A stretch of DNA of 64,000 bases from Phlegmacium glaucopus. Lineage: Eukaryota; Basidiomycota; Agaricomycetes; Agaricales; Cortinariaceae. The position numbers were made by a program, and so were the translations under genes. The notes beneath the pieces are model-generated. The model had not been told where the DNA came from and ran no database searches. It saw only the letters and a program-made list of their open reading frames with translations. The stretch lies in contig MU130381.1 in the NCBI GenBank assembly GCA_015039465.1, forward strand, positions 343,807 to 407,806, read 5' to 3'. Every line of letters begins with the position of its first letter. Position 1 is the stretch's first letter. Below are positions 34,300 to 46,241 of the stretch, piece after piece.

Positions 34300-36717
34300 T
34301 TAGGTTTTTAACCGTCGAACCTCCCATCGCACCTTGGCGGTTGTAGATGTCAGTTTTTCCTTGCCAATTCCTACATCCTCTCCATGCATTCCGCCTCCAA
34401 CATGTCCATGTTCATGGTCACGAAGGAGCACAATGACCTTCCCACTACTTTCGTCCCAATGATCCAACCTTCTTAATTTTTTACACTTCCACGCCAACAC
34501 CCCAGCGATCTCATCGTTCTTGCGCATCCGACTACGTTCCATCATTGATAGAGACATTTGGGTATGGGTGTGGCCCTGTTTAGAGGTATGGGCCGACTGA
34601 GAGACGGGGCTGGCATCGCGAATGATGTTGAGTCCTGGGGTGGAAATCGGGGCCTGTCCGTTTGAGTAGGCAGTATTGTTGTTAGTATTGGAAGGAGTGT
34701 TGGTGGTAGATGTCACTGAGGACACCTCGTAGAAAAATTTGACGCCGTGCATGCTCGTTAAATCAGGTAGGGTAGCCAGCAATTCTGCCCATTCTGCCAT
34801 ATTAGTTGCGGGAGCTGCTACGCCTTTTTCCGGACTTGAGACATGACGCTGAGTTGCTGCGGCACCGCCAAGTCGTTTACCCACGTCTAGATACTGAACA
34901 TTTGGTATGCATGCAATCAATTTTTTGATGTCATCCATATCATGCCAGCCGACCATCTCGATACGACGGATAGTGTGGGCTGTTTGTTTGAGGTTGGAGA
35001 GAAAGGTAGAATCAGAGATGGAGCGTGATGAAGACTGTTGAGCGCTATTCCCATTCCCGGAGAGTTTGAAACCTTTAACGGATTCTAGAGGCCGAGCACA
35101 AGAGGGGGATGAAGAGGAAGAGGGAAGAGGACATTCCAATATGGCGTTGATTATTTCACGTGATGCCTTAATTTCACGGAGATGGGGTAGAGAACCCGGT
35201 GATAGTTGTAATGGTGAAGTCGGGGTAGCACCAGCGCCGCCGCCCAGGTTGATGCTAATATCCATGTGAAGAACTTCCAGGATACTATGTGCTGATAAGA
35301 AAGCAGAGGGCGCCAGAGATGATGCGCAACGCAGGTTCGTTAGAATGAGTGAGGTAAGATTCGCCCAACGGCTGTACATCAAGAACTCGTCCGCCAAAGG
35401 ACGGGCTCGAAAGGGCGTTCCTTGGTGACCTATCGATGTTGATAATCGGGGGCTGATATAGGTGATCTCAAGATCCTGAGAAATGAGATTAGGGTCAAGA
35501 TAAATAGAGGAAAGGTAAATTGATACCTTGAGGTTGATACATCGGTGGAGCATCCCAGAGATGTGACTGAGCTCAGGTTGTTTGGCAGCGCCATAGCTAT
35601 GGGAAGTGGAACGGAAAGTAACGCTCTTCATCTCACCCAACTGGAAAAAGGAGAAAACCAGTCAGGAGAATATAGGATTGAAAATGATGGGCAACTGATT
35701 TACTATATGGTTAGGAACACGGGTCAGTACACCTTGGCATGAATTAGTGCTTTGTCCTCTTTCATCGTTCTCTCCTTCACTCTCACTCTCACTCTCACTT
35801 TCTCTGTCCCCCTGATCTGCTCCATCATCGTCCTCGTCCACCTTGGGCGCAAACACCAGATTATCATAGATATCCATGACCCGGAGGTTAACAGCCCGCA
35901 TCATCAGCGTTGGCCACACATGAGCAATAGAAATCGGAGAATGATTGCACGACCACTGAAATTCCCTCAGGCCCGTCATTCGAACGAGAGCAGCAGCAAG
36001 GTATTTTTCCTGCTTAACGTGCATGCTCAGTTCATCGTCTGTAGATTCTAAATCGGTGTCTCCTTGTAGTATATTTTTCGGGACCAAGATGCCCCTGCCC
36101 TTGGTAAAGTTACCGCCGGTGCTCGCAGAAGAACGTTCATCCAAGATCTCAAGCCTTCGTACGTTCCTAGCCAAAGAGCGATGTAAAATGAGGTGATTCC
36201 AGACGCTGATAGACGAAACTTTGCATCGGATAAGACGATATTCAAAGTGTCGCGGGAATACTACACCATGTAGTCTCTTACATCCCAAAGCGACATTCAA
36301 AAGATCTCTGCGAGAGTCGATGTGAAATATGATTGCATCAAGGATTTCGGTTGGTTGGTTGACCAAGTTCACGATAGATGCCTGATTTTGAGCATGCTGA
36401 GGAGGTGCAAGAGCACGCAGACCGTGATAGACAAAAGGATCGATGATACTGACAAGGTGCAAAGACAGCGTATGCTCAGCCGGAGTCAGTTTATACTGAC
36501 ACCCACCGATACGTGAGGGAAGAGAAGTAAGAAGTTTAAGAAGAACACTGAGTGCGCTGGTGGGGTTCGTGCGAGGATGAGCGCTCAGATTGGTGTTGAT
36601 CGTTGTCTGGAATTGGGGGTTGAACGTTTTTCGTAGACGACTAGTGGAAATAGATGTTGCAGCGCGTGGAGGTCGACTATTTAAATGCGGGTTGGACTTT
36701 GTGGTACTGGGTGCCAT
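34300..36717 (-). CDS. F-box protein with leucine-rich C-terminal part
   Basis: This is probably a substrate adaptor of an SCF ubiquitin ligase. Two exons (36717-35731 and 35640-34300) are joined in phase across a 90-nt intron with a GTACTG donor and TTCCAG acceptor, giving 775 residues. An F-box-like stretch lies at about residues 115-160 (NQPTEILDAIIFHIDSRRDL...CKRLHGVVFPRHFEYRL). Leu-rich irregular repeats follow, with an acidic/serine tract (DRESESESESEGENDE) at the exon 1 end. The C-terminal half resembles fungal F-box proteins with degenerate LRRs. It converges with the EZH gene (171 bp apart) and diverges from the GT17 gene. The substrate is unknown. Confidence 0.8.
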
Positions 36718-37177
36718 TGGATGACAAGGGGAGTCACCGTCAAGACGGATGTTGTCCTATGGACTCCTGACTCATTTCGTGATTCGGCAGTGCATGGAAG
36801 AAACGGACCCTTGTGGTAACACTTTAGGTAAATTCGCACGTCGACAAGGACTCGCCAGCGTTTGTCTACTTTCTGATCCCTCCTAGCTGGCACCTATTTC
36901 ATTTACATTAGATAATTGAGATAGTTGACGCGCTCTGATGCGAGAAAACGCGTTGCGAGACAGTCGAGCCGTTATCCAATGTTGCAGTGAATGGCAATGA
37001 GTGACCATGGCGCAGACCGCACTTCGCCGACTGCGGTGCCGCGTCACATCACGGAACTAATATGATATGACAGTCTGAAACGATTCCCTTGCTTCGTTGC
37101 TGGAACACCAAAGCCTTCCTCTTGTCCTTTTTTCAAAGCATTGTATGCTCCTTGCGTATCTTCGGCATTTGGTTACT
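36718..37177. promoter_or_regulatory. Divergent promoter, F-box / GT17
   Basis: There are 460 bp between the start codons of two diverging genes, so it must carry both promoters. No TATA box or clear factor site is evident. The sequence is GC-moderate with ACGCG patches (about 36930-36955). Confidence 0.55.
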
Positions 37178-38491
37178 ATGATCCCACTTTTCAGACGCCC
37201 ACGATCAACCGGAATCATCATCATCTCCGTTTTGTTCGTTACTTTGATTTTATTTGCCGTCGTACAGAACCAGTACCAGCTCAAGAACATCTTTTCCTAC
37301 TCTACAAGACCTTTATGGGACAAAAGTGCTGGTCCGAGTGAGGTTATTCCTCATTACTATGGGGAAGGCTTGAAAATGGATGCCAACACTTGCCAACTAC
37401 ATGGATGGAAGGAAAGACAAAACGAGAGTGATTTCAAAGTGTTAGATGCTGTGCTCATGAGCAATGAGCTGGATTTATTGGAAATCCGGATGAATGAGCT
37501 GGACTCAGTCGTCGACTACTTTCTGATCGTAGAGTCGAATGCGACTTTCACGGGACTACCCAAGGAAACATATTTTGCGCAGCATCGTGAAAGGTTCTCT
37601 AAATTCCAGCACAAAATTGTATATTATTAGTGAGTTGGTGTCCTGTTTTCATATCACCACTTCTTTCTAAGCTATATTTAGTCTACCTGGATATCCGTTG
37701 CGTCCCGGCCAATCTCCTTGGGACGTTGAAGCACACACACGGAATACTATGACCGTGCTCATCCGCGACCATATCACTGGATTCTCTTCAAACACTAAGA
37801 CCATGGTGGTCATGTCCGACGTTGATGAGATTCCCGCGCGTCATACTATCAACTTACTCAAGAACTGCGACTTTGGAGCTTCAATCCATCTCCAACTTCG
37901 CGATTACTTGTACAGGTTCGTTCGATCAATTTCTACTCTAGAAATAGATCTGTTAATGGCCATGCAAAGCTTCGAATGGTATCTTGGTCTCACTAGCTGG
38001 CGTGCGAGCGCAACAATGTGGAATCAAAGTAGCTTTTACCGGCATTCAAAGAGTGGGGAACGCCTTCTTGCCGATGCGGGTTGGCACTGTAGCTATTGCT
38101 TCAGAACCATTCCTGAATATATCGTCAAGATGCAAGGATTCTCGCATGCTGATCGCATCGCTGGCCGTCTGAACCTTTTGGAGCCCAAAAGGATTCAGGA
38201 TACTATCTGCAAAGGAAAAGACATTTTTGGAATGTTACCCGAGGCCTACTCCGTGAGTGTCCTAATTCTATGACGGCTAGTAAGATTTCTGAGTTTCTGT
38301 GCACAGTATGTAGACTTAATTTCTCAGATGCACCTCCAACCGTAAGTGGCGACCGATTTGAATGAGGGACCTGCGCTCATAATGCTACAACATTTAGGTT
38401 GAAAAGTGCGGTTGGACTTCCTCGCTATCTCATTGAGAATTCGGCCAAATTCCATTTCCTTCTGCCAGGTGGCTGCGTTCGTGAACACTAA
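37178..38491 (+). CDS. Glycosyltransferase family 17 (GnT-III-like)
   Basis: It is probably a Golgi beta-1,4-N-acetylglucosaminyltransferase-like enzyme acting on N-glycan mannose. Five exons (37178-37629, 37682-37915, 37970-38252, 38307-38341, 38398-38491) join in phase to 365 residues. A short cytoplasmic start ([11 protein letters not shown]) and one membrane segment ([18 protein letters not shown]) make a type II membrane protein. GT17 signatures are [36 protein letters not shown], the metal-binding SDVDEIP and [19 protein letters not shown]. An upstream in-frame ATG at 37097 would add 27 residues; I prefer 37178 because it gives the usual N-in signal anchor. Confidence 0.9.
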
Positions 38492-38976
38492 GCCTGGGTT
38501 TGGGTGACTCCAAAGTTTCGAGCCTCGACAATAACGTCAACGCCGCAGAACTCAGCCTGCGCAGATTGCAATCCCGTCGAATACCCCATTCTGACACCCA
38601 AAGGACGGTGGTCAAATATTCTTCAGACTGCAGTGATGTAGCAACTAATCCTCAATGTGTATTAGTGATGTACAACATTGCTCGCTATGTTATCACTTAT
38701 TATGCGTCCTTCGGGGCAGCAACTATCACTTTTTGTCCAGCAAATATTATCAACCCATATGTGGGAGTGAATTTTGATGAGGAATGACTTTATCGTCGAT
38801 TAAGGACTCAGTATTAAGATTAAAAGTCCACAACGCACGTTGGACGATTGTAAACACCTTTAGAATTTTTGACCATGTTGTTTGTATATAAGACATAACC
38901 TATTAGTGTGCGATATGAATATTAAAGTTGATAGGCCGATGAGATGTGAGAATAAGAGGAACAATGTAGATTCTAA
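38492..38976. other. Convergent 3' intergenic region
   Basis: This is a spacer between the ends of the GT17 gene and the BRCT gene. The 95-codon frame at 38500-38787 has no homology-like features and overlaps the 3' untranslated region. AT-rich sequence at 38860-38920 probably holds polyadenylation signals. Confidence 0.5.
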
Positions 38977-41900
38977 CTAAGGTCGTGGTCCCAATAGCAT
39001 GCTCTTCCGTCTTCGAGCTAACTCCAAGGGAGGTAAAACTTCATCAATAATCATAGCTGAATAATTCGATTTAGTATCCCACTTTATAGATGGGCGAGAT
39101 ATGTGCTTACACGACGAGGAACCATCTATAGATTGGTCTGCATCACCGTCTTCTCGTTCTGTGTCTGAAGGAATAGTCATTCCGCTGGGTAATAATCGCG
39201 GTAACATCGATCGTCGACGCTTGAGCGGAAGGATAGTCAGCACATAACAAAGGAAATGTGTGTAAAGAGGGATGTATACCTTGCTAGTTCCAGTGCCATA
39301 CTGCATGTCTTCAACATCAACAAGGAACTTGGTTTCGTCAACTCTCTTACGTTGTTCTACACATTCAACAACCCAAGCAATTCCAACGACTAGAGGTTTA
39401 GGGTCACGTAGCATTCTTAGAATGTCGTCAGCGCTTAGACTAGAAGATCGTCAACATTTGAAATATCACCTGTAACGCGTCAAAGTGCTCATTAACCCGT
39501 TCTTGAACACAATGTGTGTGCAAGTTTGCCCAACTCTGCTCAAAACCTGCATTGCTCATGTTCAGTTTGTTGAAATGTAATCATGGGGGAAAAGTTGGGA
39601 CTGACTCGAGCTCCGACTCCTCCCAGCATGTCGATAAATAGGGATCCGGCCTCATCTCCATCATCAGTCCTTACATCCACAAAGATAGTACAATCATTTA
39701 AAATTTTCAGGGTTTCAGGGGCAGGGTTAGGCGTTGGTACTTCAGCAGCCCCTTTCCTTCCTGATGATACATGACCACCCGTTCCTCCCTTGATTTTCAT
39801 GAGCGCACCTGGAGCAGTTTTGGCGATTCGTGCACTAGATCTCGTGCCAATAGAGGTTCCTGGTTGCGAAGGGGAATCGCCAGAAGTAGAGGTAGATGGA
39901 TAGGTACTACTAGAACTACGAATACCGGTCCGCCCACTGGCCGGAGGTGTAGCAGGAGGGCCCATGAGTCCACGAGTATTGGATTGTGGCGGTTGAGGTA
40001 ATGCATTCAAAGACTGAGAGAGGGCTTGAGATACCATGGAGACTCTTCTTGAGACGTTGAATCCAAAGGTAGAAGATTTCTCTTTGCTTTTGGATGGGCC
40101 TTGGATCTCAAGTTCATCTAGCTGGAGAACATCGTTGCTAGTGGTAGGCTCAGCCACTAACGTTTCAATTCTGTGTGTCTGCGCATCTTGATCAGCATCT
40201 TCGATGGTATCCTGGATGATTTCATCGGTTGATCCGCCGTCGGTTCCTCCCCCCTTGACAGGACTGGCCATTACGCTTGGCAAGCTTGTCTTCTTGCTGA
40301 TTGTTCTTCGTAGACCCCGTCCAACTCCGAAAATGCCTGACCCCCTGCCTGTCGGGCCTGCTCTAATTCCACCACGCATATTAGCACCTGCGACAGGTTG
40401 GGGTCCCCCTGCAGTCCCGGCTTTCGCACCCATGAACATCGCAAGAGATTTCTGGACCAAAGGCTTCTTGGTCACACCAGACGCCTTGCTTGAGGAAGAA
40501 ACATCTGCGTCAACCCCTAGGCTTTTAAAGCTGCTAGCTCCAAGAGTAGCCGCGCGCTTCAAACCAGTGTCAGATCGCCCCATTCCCAAAGAAACCCTTC
40601 CCACCGTTTCATCATCTTTGCTTCGTGTGGGGATCACAAAATTGTCGTCATCCTCACCAAGCCCGTCCCTATTGAAACCCATACTGGTGTTCGGCCTCGA
40701 AGGCGGTGGCATGCGTAGTTTCTCTAGGGCATTTGAAAGTGTGGATAAAGAGGAACCCGCGCCTGTGTGGTGGTTATTAATACCCATGGAAAAAGAGCGC
40801 GTAAGTCCTGAAACTGGAAGACAAGGAGTAAGTTACAATGATTGACAGTAACGAAAAAGACCCACCATCTGGGTTTGAAGAAAAACGTGAGATAGTCCTT
40901 GCGAGTTTATTTGGGGATGGTGAAAGGATAGGCTTAACGGGTATCCTGGATTTAACTGGCGGTTTCTCTTGAAGCGGTTGGCCAGCACCAGTCTGTACCG
41001 TTCGGACTCCGTCGTCGGTTACGATATTGTCTGGATCAGTTAACTTAGTTGAGTTGGGTGGGGAGCTCAACTTCATAGGTGAACCAGGAGGCAAAGGTGT
41101 TTTTTCAGCATGCTGTTCTCCTTGCGCAGGCAAAGGTCCTTTAATGGATCCAGAAGCAGTCCTTTTTGCAGGAACAGGAAGAAGACCGCCTGGTTTTCCC
41201 TTTGTCGCACTCGCAGCGGATACTGAACCAAAACCTAAATTAGCAAGGTCACCGACTTCTCAATATGCTTGAAACATACCTGGTTGGGGATTCGTATCTG
41301 CTGTTCCCTTCTGCTTCAGTGATACGCTACGTGTAACTCGATCAACAATTGGCACAGAAGCTGGTTGCCGTCTCTTTCCTCGAGGGAGTTTACTTATTTC
41401 AGCCTTAGGTCGAAGTGTTCCAGATTCAGAAGGCACTAGCGCCGTGGGCTCATTTTTGCTACTTGCATTTTCTTCTAGCAGAAGGGGAACAGAAGGCTGT
41501 AGTGGAGCCGTTTCGACAACCATTTCACTCGGGACAACGGCAGTCGCCTCTGTATCACCAATGTGCGGCATTACACAATCGTCAGAGGCTTTCTGTTCCG
41601 ACATGACCATATCCCCATTTTTGACCTCTATTTCTGAAAGAGAGGCCATGACTGCATCTTTGGACGTGGAAGTTTCAATTCCCTGTGTTGAACTGTAAGG
41701 CTCTGGCGAAGTGCTGGATGCAACAAAGCGACTATGGTCCACATGTGGCGTTGGGAGTTCAGCTTCACTGTGGCTATCTTCCTCCTCTTCATCCGGTATA
41801 AATAGCCCGGTTTTTTGAGGTTTTTCCTTTTGTTTTCCACGCATCCGCTTTTTAGCTGTAACCTTCTGTTTCTCGGGTTTAGGTGGCTGACTGGATGTTG

Positions 41901-43218
41901 AGGGACCGGCTTTGAGCGCTTGGTGGAGGACTTTCCCCGCCTGTTCTTTCTCTGCCTTCTCCTTCATACGCTGTTTTGCCTCCATAGGCTTCTTCATAAG
42001 GAGAGTAAACGCATTTGGCTTGGGCACTGTAAGCTCCTCTTTCTTCTTTGCCGTTCCTGTATTATTTTTATTAGAGGTAGATGATGTACTGGCAGGAACG
42101 GTAGTAGAAGTTGACTTGACATAGGATGTTGATGGAGGCGCCAGAGATGGCCGTGGTAGACGACTTCTGCTCGTAGATGCCACAATTCCAAGTAGAGGCT
42201 TGGTAGTCTGTGCTGAGGCATTAACCTATAGAAAAAGAGTTAGTTGATTAATTGACTAGGACAAATCGAAAAGGTGACTTACTTCACTGGAAACAGGAAC
42301 TCCCCACCCTATATTACCTGTGTAACGGTCCTCGACGTCCGTGCCCAGCCTGCCGGGGAAGGGTGTTTCGGGTAGAGGAGTTAGGGGAGACATAGGCATG
42401 AGTTTGTTCAAAGACTGCTTTGCGAGCGGGGTGGAGGGGATTTCTGAAAAGGTAATGTGGATATTGGACGAAAGTAATGTAGGCGAAAGGACGCTTGTCT
42501 CGCGTATTGATGCCTTTGGGTCGCTCTCATCCGTTATCTTTGGCGGAAGTAACAGTTCTGTCGCCTTTAAGGTATTCCCTGGTTCATCGAGCACTTCCAT
42601 GGCTGAAGATGCCTCATCTGGTATAGAAACCAACTTAGAAAAGGACGACGTCATCCGAAACTTGAGTTCACGATCTTTTGAAGGTGAGCGGGAGCGGGAA
42701 CGCTTCGGAGATGGAGGCGGATTTCTGAAATCAATGCGGAGGATGTCATTGAAAGAGGCAAAGAGAGGAACCGATTGAGCTCTCCCTTTCTCGGTAGGAA
42801 TTACAGGAGAGAAAGTTGATGGAGTTGGGCTGGCACTAACTGTCGAAACAGGCTTCTTAGTCGTTGTGGCAGAACGTTTTCTTGTCGAGCGTTTTCGTGT
42901 AAGGACTTCGGAATCTGAAAGGTTGCGTGCATGCCCGCGGGTCGAATGCTGGTGAAGGTCTGCTGACTTGAGATTGGCTCTGTCACTTTCGTTATCTTCC
43001 AGCCCTAGGTCTCGCTTCACCCTCTTGGGCTTTCTGCCGTCAGATGGGGATCCAGAGAGGGGGGAGTATTCGTCTTGAGGAGGTGGTGAGGCCGATCGCT
43101 TGAAATGGTTGGTTCGCACATTGGTTTCATGCTTTCCAGGAGATAGAAGCAGTTCGTCTTCAGTGTCGGACGATGGGCAAGGGTGATCGGTGACAGAGTG
43201 GTTCATGAGTGTTGTCAT
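38977..43218 (-). CDS. Large nuclear protein with C-terminal BRCT domain (microcephalin-like)
   Basis: Seven exons (43218-42283, 42225-41280, 41234-40866, 40813-39606, 39546-39470, 39415-39280, 39219-38977) join in phase to 1,304 residues. The first 1,100 residues are disordered and rich in Ser, Pro, Lys and Arg, with basic nuclear-localisation-like runs (KPKRVKRD, RKRSTRKRS). Near the end is one BRCT domain: FVDVRTDDGDEAGSLFIDMLGGVGARV, then CTHIVFKNG and VVGIAWVVECVEQRKRVDE. The tail KRRRSMLPR resembles microcephalin-type and other DNA-damage BRCT proteins. It is probably a phosphopeptide-binding chromatin or checkpoint protein. The exact orthologue is uncertain. Confidence 0.85.
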
Positions 43219-43512
43219 CGTTTGATTTAAAGGAGGCGCAGGTCATAAGGAGTAAACTCGTTAGCAAATATGTCGAGAACGCGTCTGTTTTCCCACTTCC
43301 AGTAGTCCACAGAAGCGGTATGCTTCTTAAAGTGAGTCAGCGGGTTCTGGTTTATGTAGTAAAGACATACCTGATCTTTATGATGTTCGAATGTAGGGAT
43401 ACCGTGACTCCAAGTGGATGGTTGAAAACATGTCGTCACGTGCTCGTTACTCCACGTCAGGTCACGGTGACTCCAACAATAGGAGGTTACCAAAAAATCA
43501 TCAAGAGTCGAA
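43219..43512. promoter_or_regulatory. Divergent promoter, BRCT gene / NAD kinase
   Basis: Only 294 bp separate the two start codons. A CACGTG E-box lies at 43437-43442, and the phrase GTGACTCCAA occurs twice (about 43404 and 43468). These are candidates for shared control; function is not shown. Confidence 0.55.
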
Positions 43513-45012
43513 ATATGTTTTCTTCCTTCCGTCGTTGCCTCGCCTCTGCACCACTATATCTGAGGCCATGTGCATACGCATCAAGACAATGTATCTATTT
43601 ATCGTCGACAAGGAGAGCTTTTTCCACTAACACACCCACAAAATCGGTCCCAATGTTCGTCAATGAATTTATGTTGCAACTCATTTAACGTCCGCAGAGC
43701 TCGACAGATTGAGGAATCTCCAAAGAACATCTTAATTGTAAATAAGTTGCGCACACAACCTGTCATACAGGCCATTGACTCGTTTCTCAAGTAAGTATAT
43801 TTACTCTACATACCCATGTTTTACTTTTCCTTGACATAATCCAGACATGTGCATCGAACCTATCCCGGAGTCCGAGTATTTCACGAAGACAGAGACGACA
43901 TACCTCGCGGGGCTGAAATTTGGAAGCCCGGTCGGTGATATTCCAGTTCCATGTTGTTCCATATCTGATACCCTCAATGATCAGGCCCTAACTCCGAAAA
44001 GATTGACTTGGTTGTAACTCTCGGAGGCGATGGAACAATTCTTCACGCCTCTTCGTTGTTTAGTGCTGGTGCTGTTCCTCCAGTTCTTAGCTTCTCAATG
44101 GGCACCCTTGGTTTCCTTTTACCCTTCCGTAAGTCTATAATTATCAAACCCCAGAAAACGACACTAATTTCCTCATATCTAGACATTGATGATTTCGACA
44201 AGGCCTTGCAAAGCGTCTTCACAGGAAGAGCTACTATTCTCCATAGGATGCGTTTAGCGTGTACCTTTTATAACGAAGAATTGATAAAGAAGGAAGATCA
44301 ACAAAATGGTCCGGTATTCGCTGCATATAGGATATCCACGCATAACTGACAGTGATCCAGATTGGCAGGTCATGAACGAGATTGCACTGCACCGTGGCTC
44401 GAGTCCTCACCTGAATACCATCGATATATTCGTGGATGGTCAACACCTTACGGAGGCAGTGGTATGTATCTTTGACCTTCAAATGTGCTCAAGTTCATAA
44501 AACTTTTGAAAAGTCTGATGGCCTTATCGTTTCCACTCCAACTGGTTCGACCGCATATTCTCTTTCAGCGGGAGGTCCTATTGTGCACCCTTCTTTGAGT
44601 GCATTAGTATTAACTCCCATTTGTCCACGAAGTCTCTCGTTTCGGCCACTTGTTTTTCCATCGTCGTCTATTGTCACCTTAAGGGTATGTTATATTCCAT
44701 GTCATTCCAATATATCTCAACTCTGGCACATAGATAGGAGACCGTAGTCGAGCCCCAGCAGGTATATCTATGGATGGACGCACGTCCCATATACTCAATC
44801 CAGGTGAATCTGTGGTTATCCAAGCCTCACCATTCCCCGTCCCCTGCATCAATCGATCTTCCATCGTGACTTTGACAGATGCACAGGAGATGCAGCACAG
44901 CGAGGGTGCTGGTCCTGGCAAGGAGGATGATTGGGTCCGTGACATCAATAATTTGCTTCAGTACAACGCCACTTTCAGAAGCAAGGCACTCCTACGACAC
45001 AGTCGTACTTGA
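43513..45012 (+). CDS. NAD kinase, probably mitochondrial
   Basis: It phosphorylates NAD(H) to NADP(H) with ATP. Eight exons (43513-43654, 43697-43790, 43845-43930, 43985-44128, 44183-44308, 44361-44461, 44514-44684, 44734-45012) join in phase to 380 residues. The first about 45 residues are Arg/Ser/Ala-rich without acidic residues ([20 protein letters not shown]...), like a mitochondrial presequence and as in yeast POS5. Motifs are [10 protein letters not shown] (catalytic Asp), [22 protein letters not shown] (NE motif) and [22 protein letters not shown]. The DGR of the C-terminal domain is also present. All key residues are present, so it looks functional. It shares a divergent promoter with the BRCT gene. 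Confidence 0.93.
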
Positions 45013-46015
45013 CCGTGTTCGAGTGGAGAAAATCCAACAAATCATGGCCATGTGGTCAGCTAGTAAATGTCGGACTTCTGGCACTGTCAGACAGTCTTTG
45101 TCAGGACATAGAGTGCTCTGAGCATCAAGCATATTTGGACCTCTAGGATATTGCTTTGCGAGCACAATGGTAATACCAAAGCATGCCCCGTGCATCATTG
45201 GAGCAATCAAAGTATGTAAAGCGTCGATTTATTAATACACGGGCATTCTAGCCATTCTGGTTCTCTGACGGTACTTCGCGGAATGAAATGATAGGGTAGC
45301 TAACAGCAGTGTTGTGCCGGTCAGTGACTAGTCGTGACAGTCAGGCAAGTCGTCTGACCATGGGGGTCAGTGACTGCAAACAACCCCTCAGTCGCTGATG
45401 TAATACTATTAGACGTCCTTTGGTAGCCTCGCCAGCCAGTCGTCACATAACGACGTTCACCGATATAACGCCTGGTACCTGTTACGGTTACCATACTGGA
45501 AGCCCTCCACTATCAAAAATTTCGGACTCCGAAACAATGCCGGTCCCTGAGCTGCCATTTCTCGTCGCATGTGACTCCCCTTTACCTCTAACATAGCGAA
45601 GAATAATATATGATTTATTCATTATATCCTAGCAATGGAAGAACATACTCAGGAAGAGTCAGAAATATCTGTTAACACATCAGCTATACAAGAAACACCA
45701 CAAACACCAACCCAAAACCCCCTAGAAGTTGGGTATAATGACATACATACACCCGCTTTTCAACCTTGCTATCCCATCCCATTCATAGTACAAATGACTC
45801 CAGCATGCTCGCACAGAAGAAGAGCAAGCGTGAGCATGTAAAATTTAAAATGAATGTTTGTTGATCGCTTGATGCATAGCTCATGTAAAGCCGTCCACCG
45901 GCAACCTTTCGGAGAATGAACATTTTGATAGTGGAAGGCTTCCAGTATCGCAACCATAACAGGTGTAAGGCTAGTCCTTTGGGTGACCGTAAGCGGCGAT
46001 GCAACATCAATTATG
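45013..46015. other. Intergenic region with short repeats
   Basis: GTCAGTGACT recurs near 45324 and 45367 in a GTC/GAC-rich patch. A 68-codon frame at 45635-45841 begins MEEHTQEESEISVNTS and is acidic and Thr/Pro-rich. It is too short to judge and might be the first exon of a gene cut by the DIRS insertion at 46016. Confidence 0.35.
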
Positions 46016-46241
46016 TTCCACGATGAGGAAACACGAAGTGTTGACTCATCTAAGGATAAGATAAAATAAATAGAGCCAGGCAAGACCCGGTGACGTCTGA
46101 TCATAATACTAGCAAATCACAGGACAAGATCAGACGCAACGATAAGCATCGACCTCCATCTTTTTCTTCTGGTCTTGCTGGCATCGTCTGAGCTTTATCA
46201 GATAAATTTTTTCTGAACTACCTTTGTTATTTATCTCCGAA

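Noticed and set aside
38500..38787. Small plus-strand gene after GT17
   Set aside because: There is no protein-like pattern, and it overlaps the 3' untranslated region between convergent genes.
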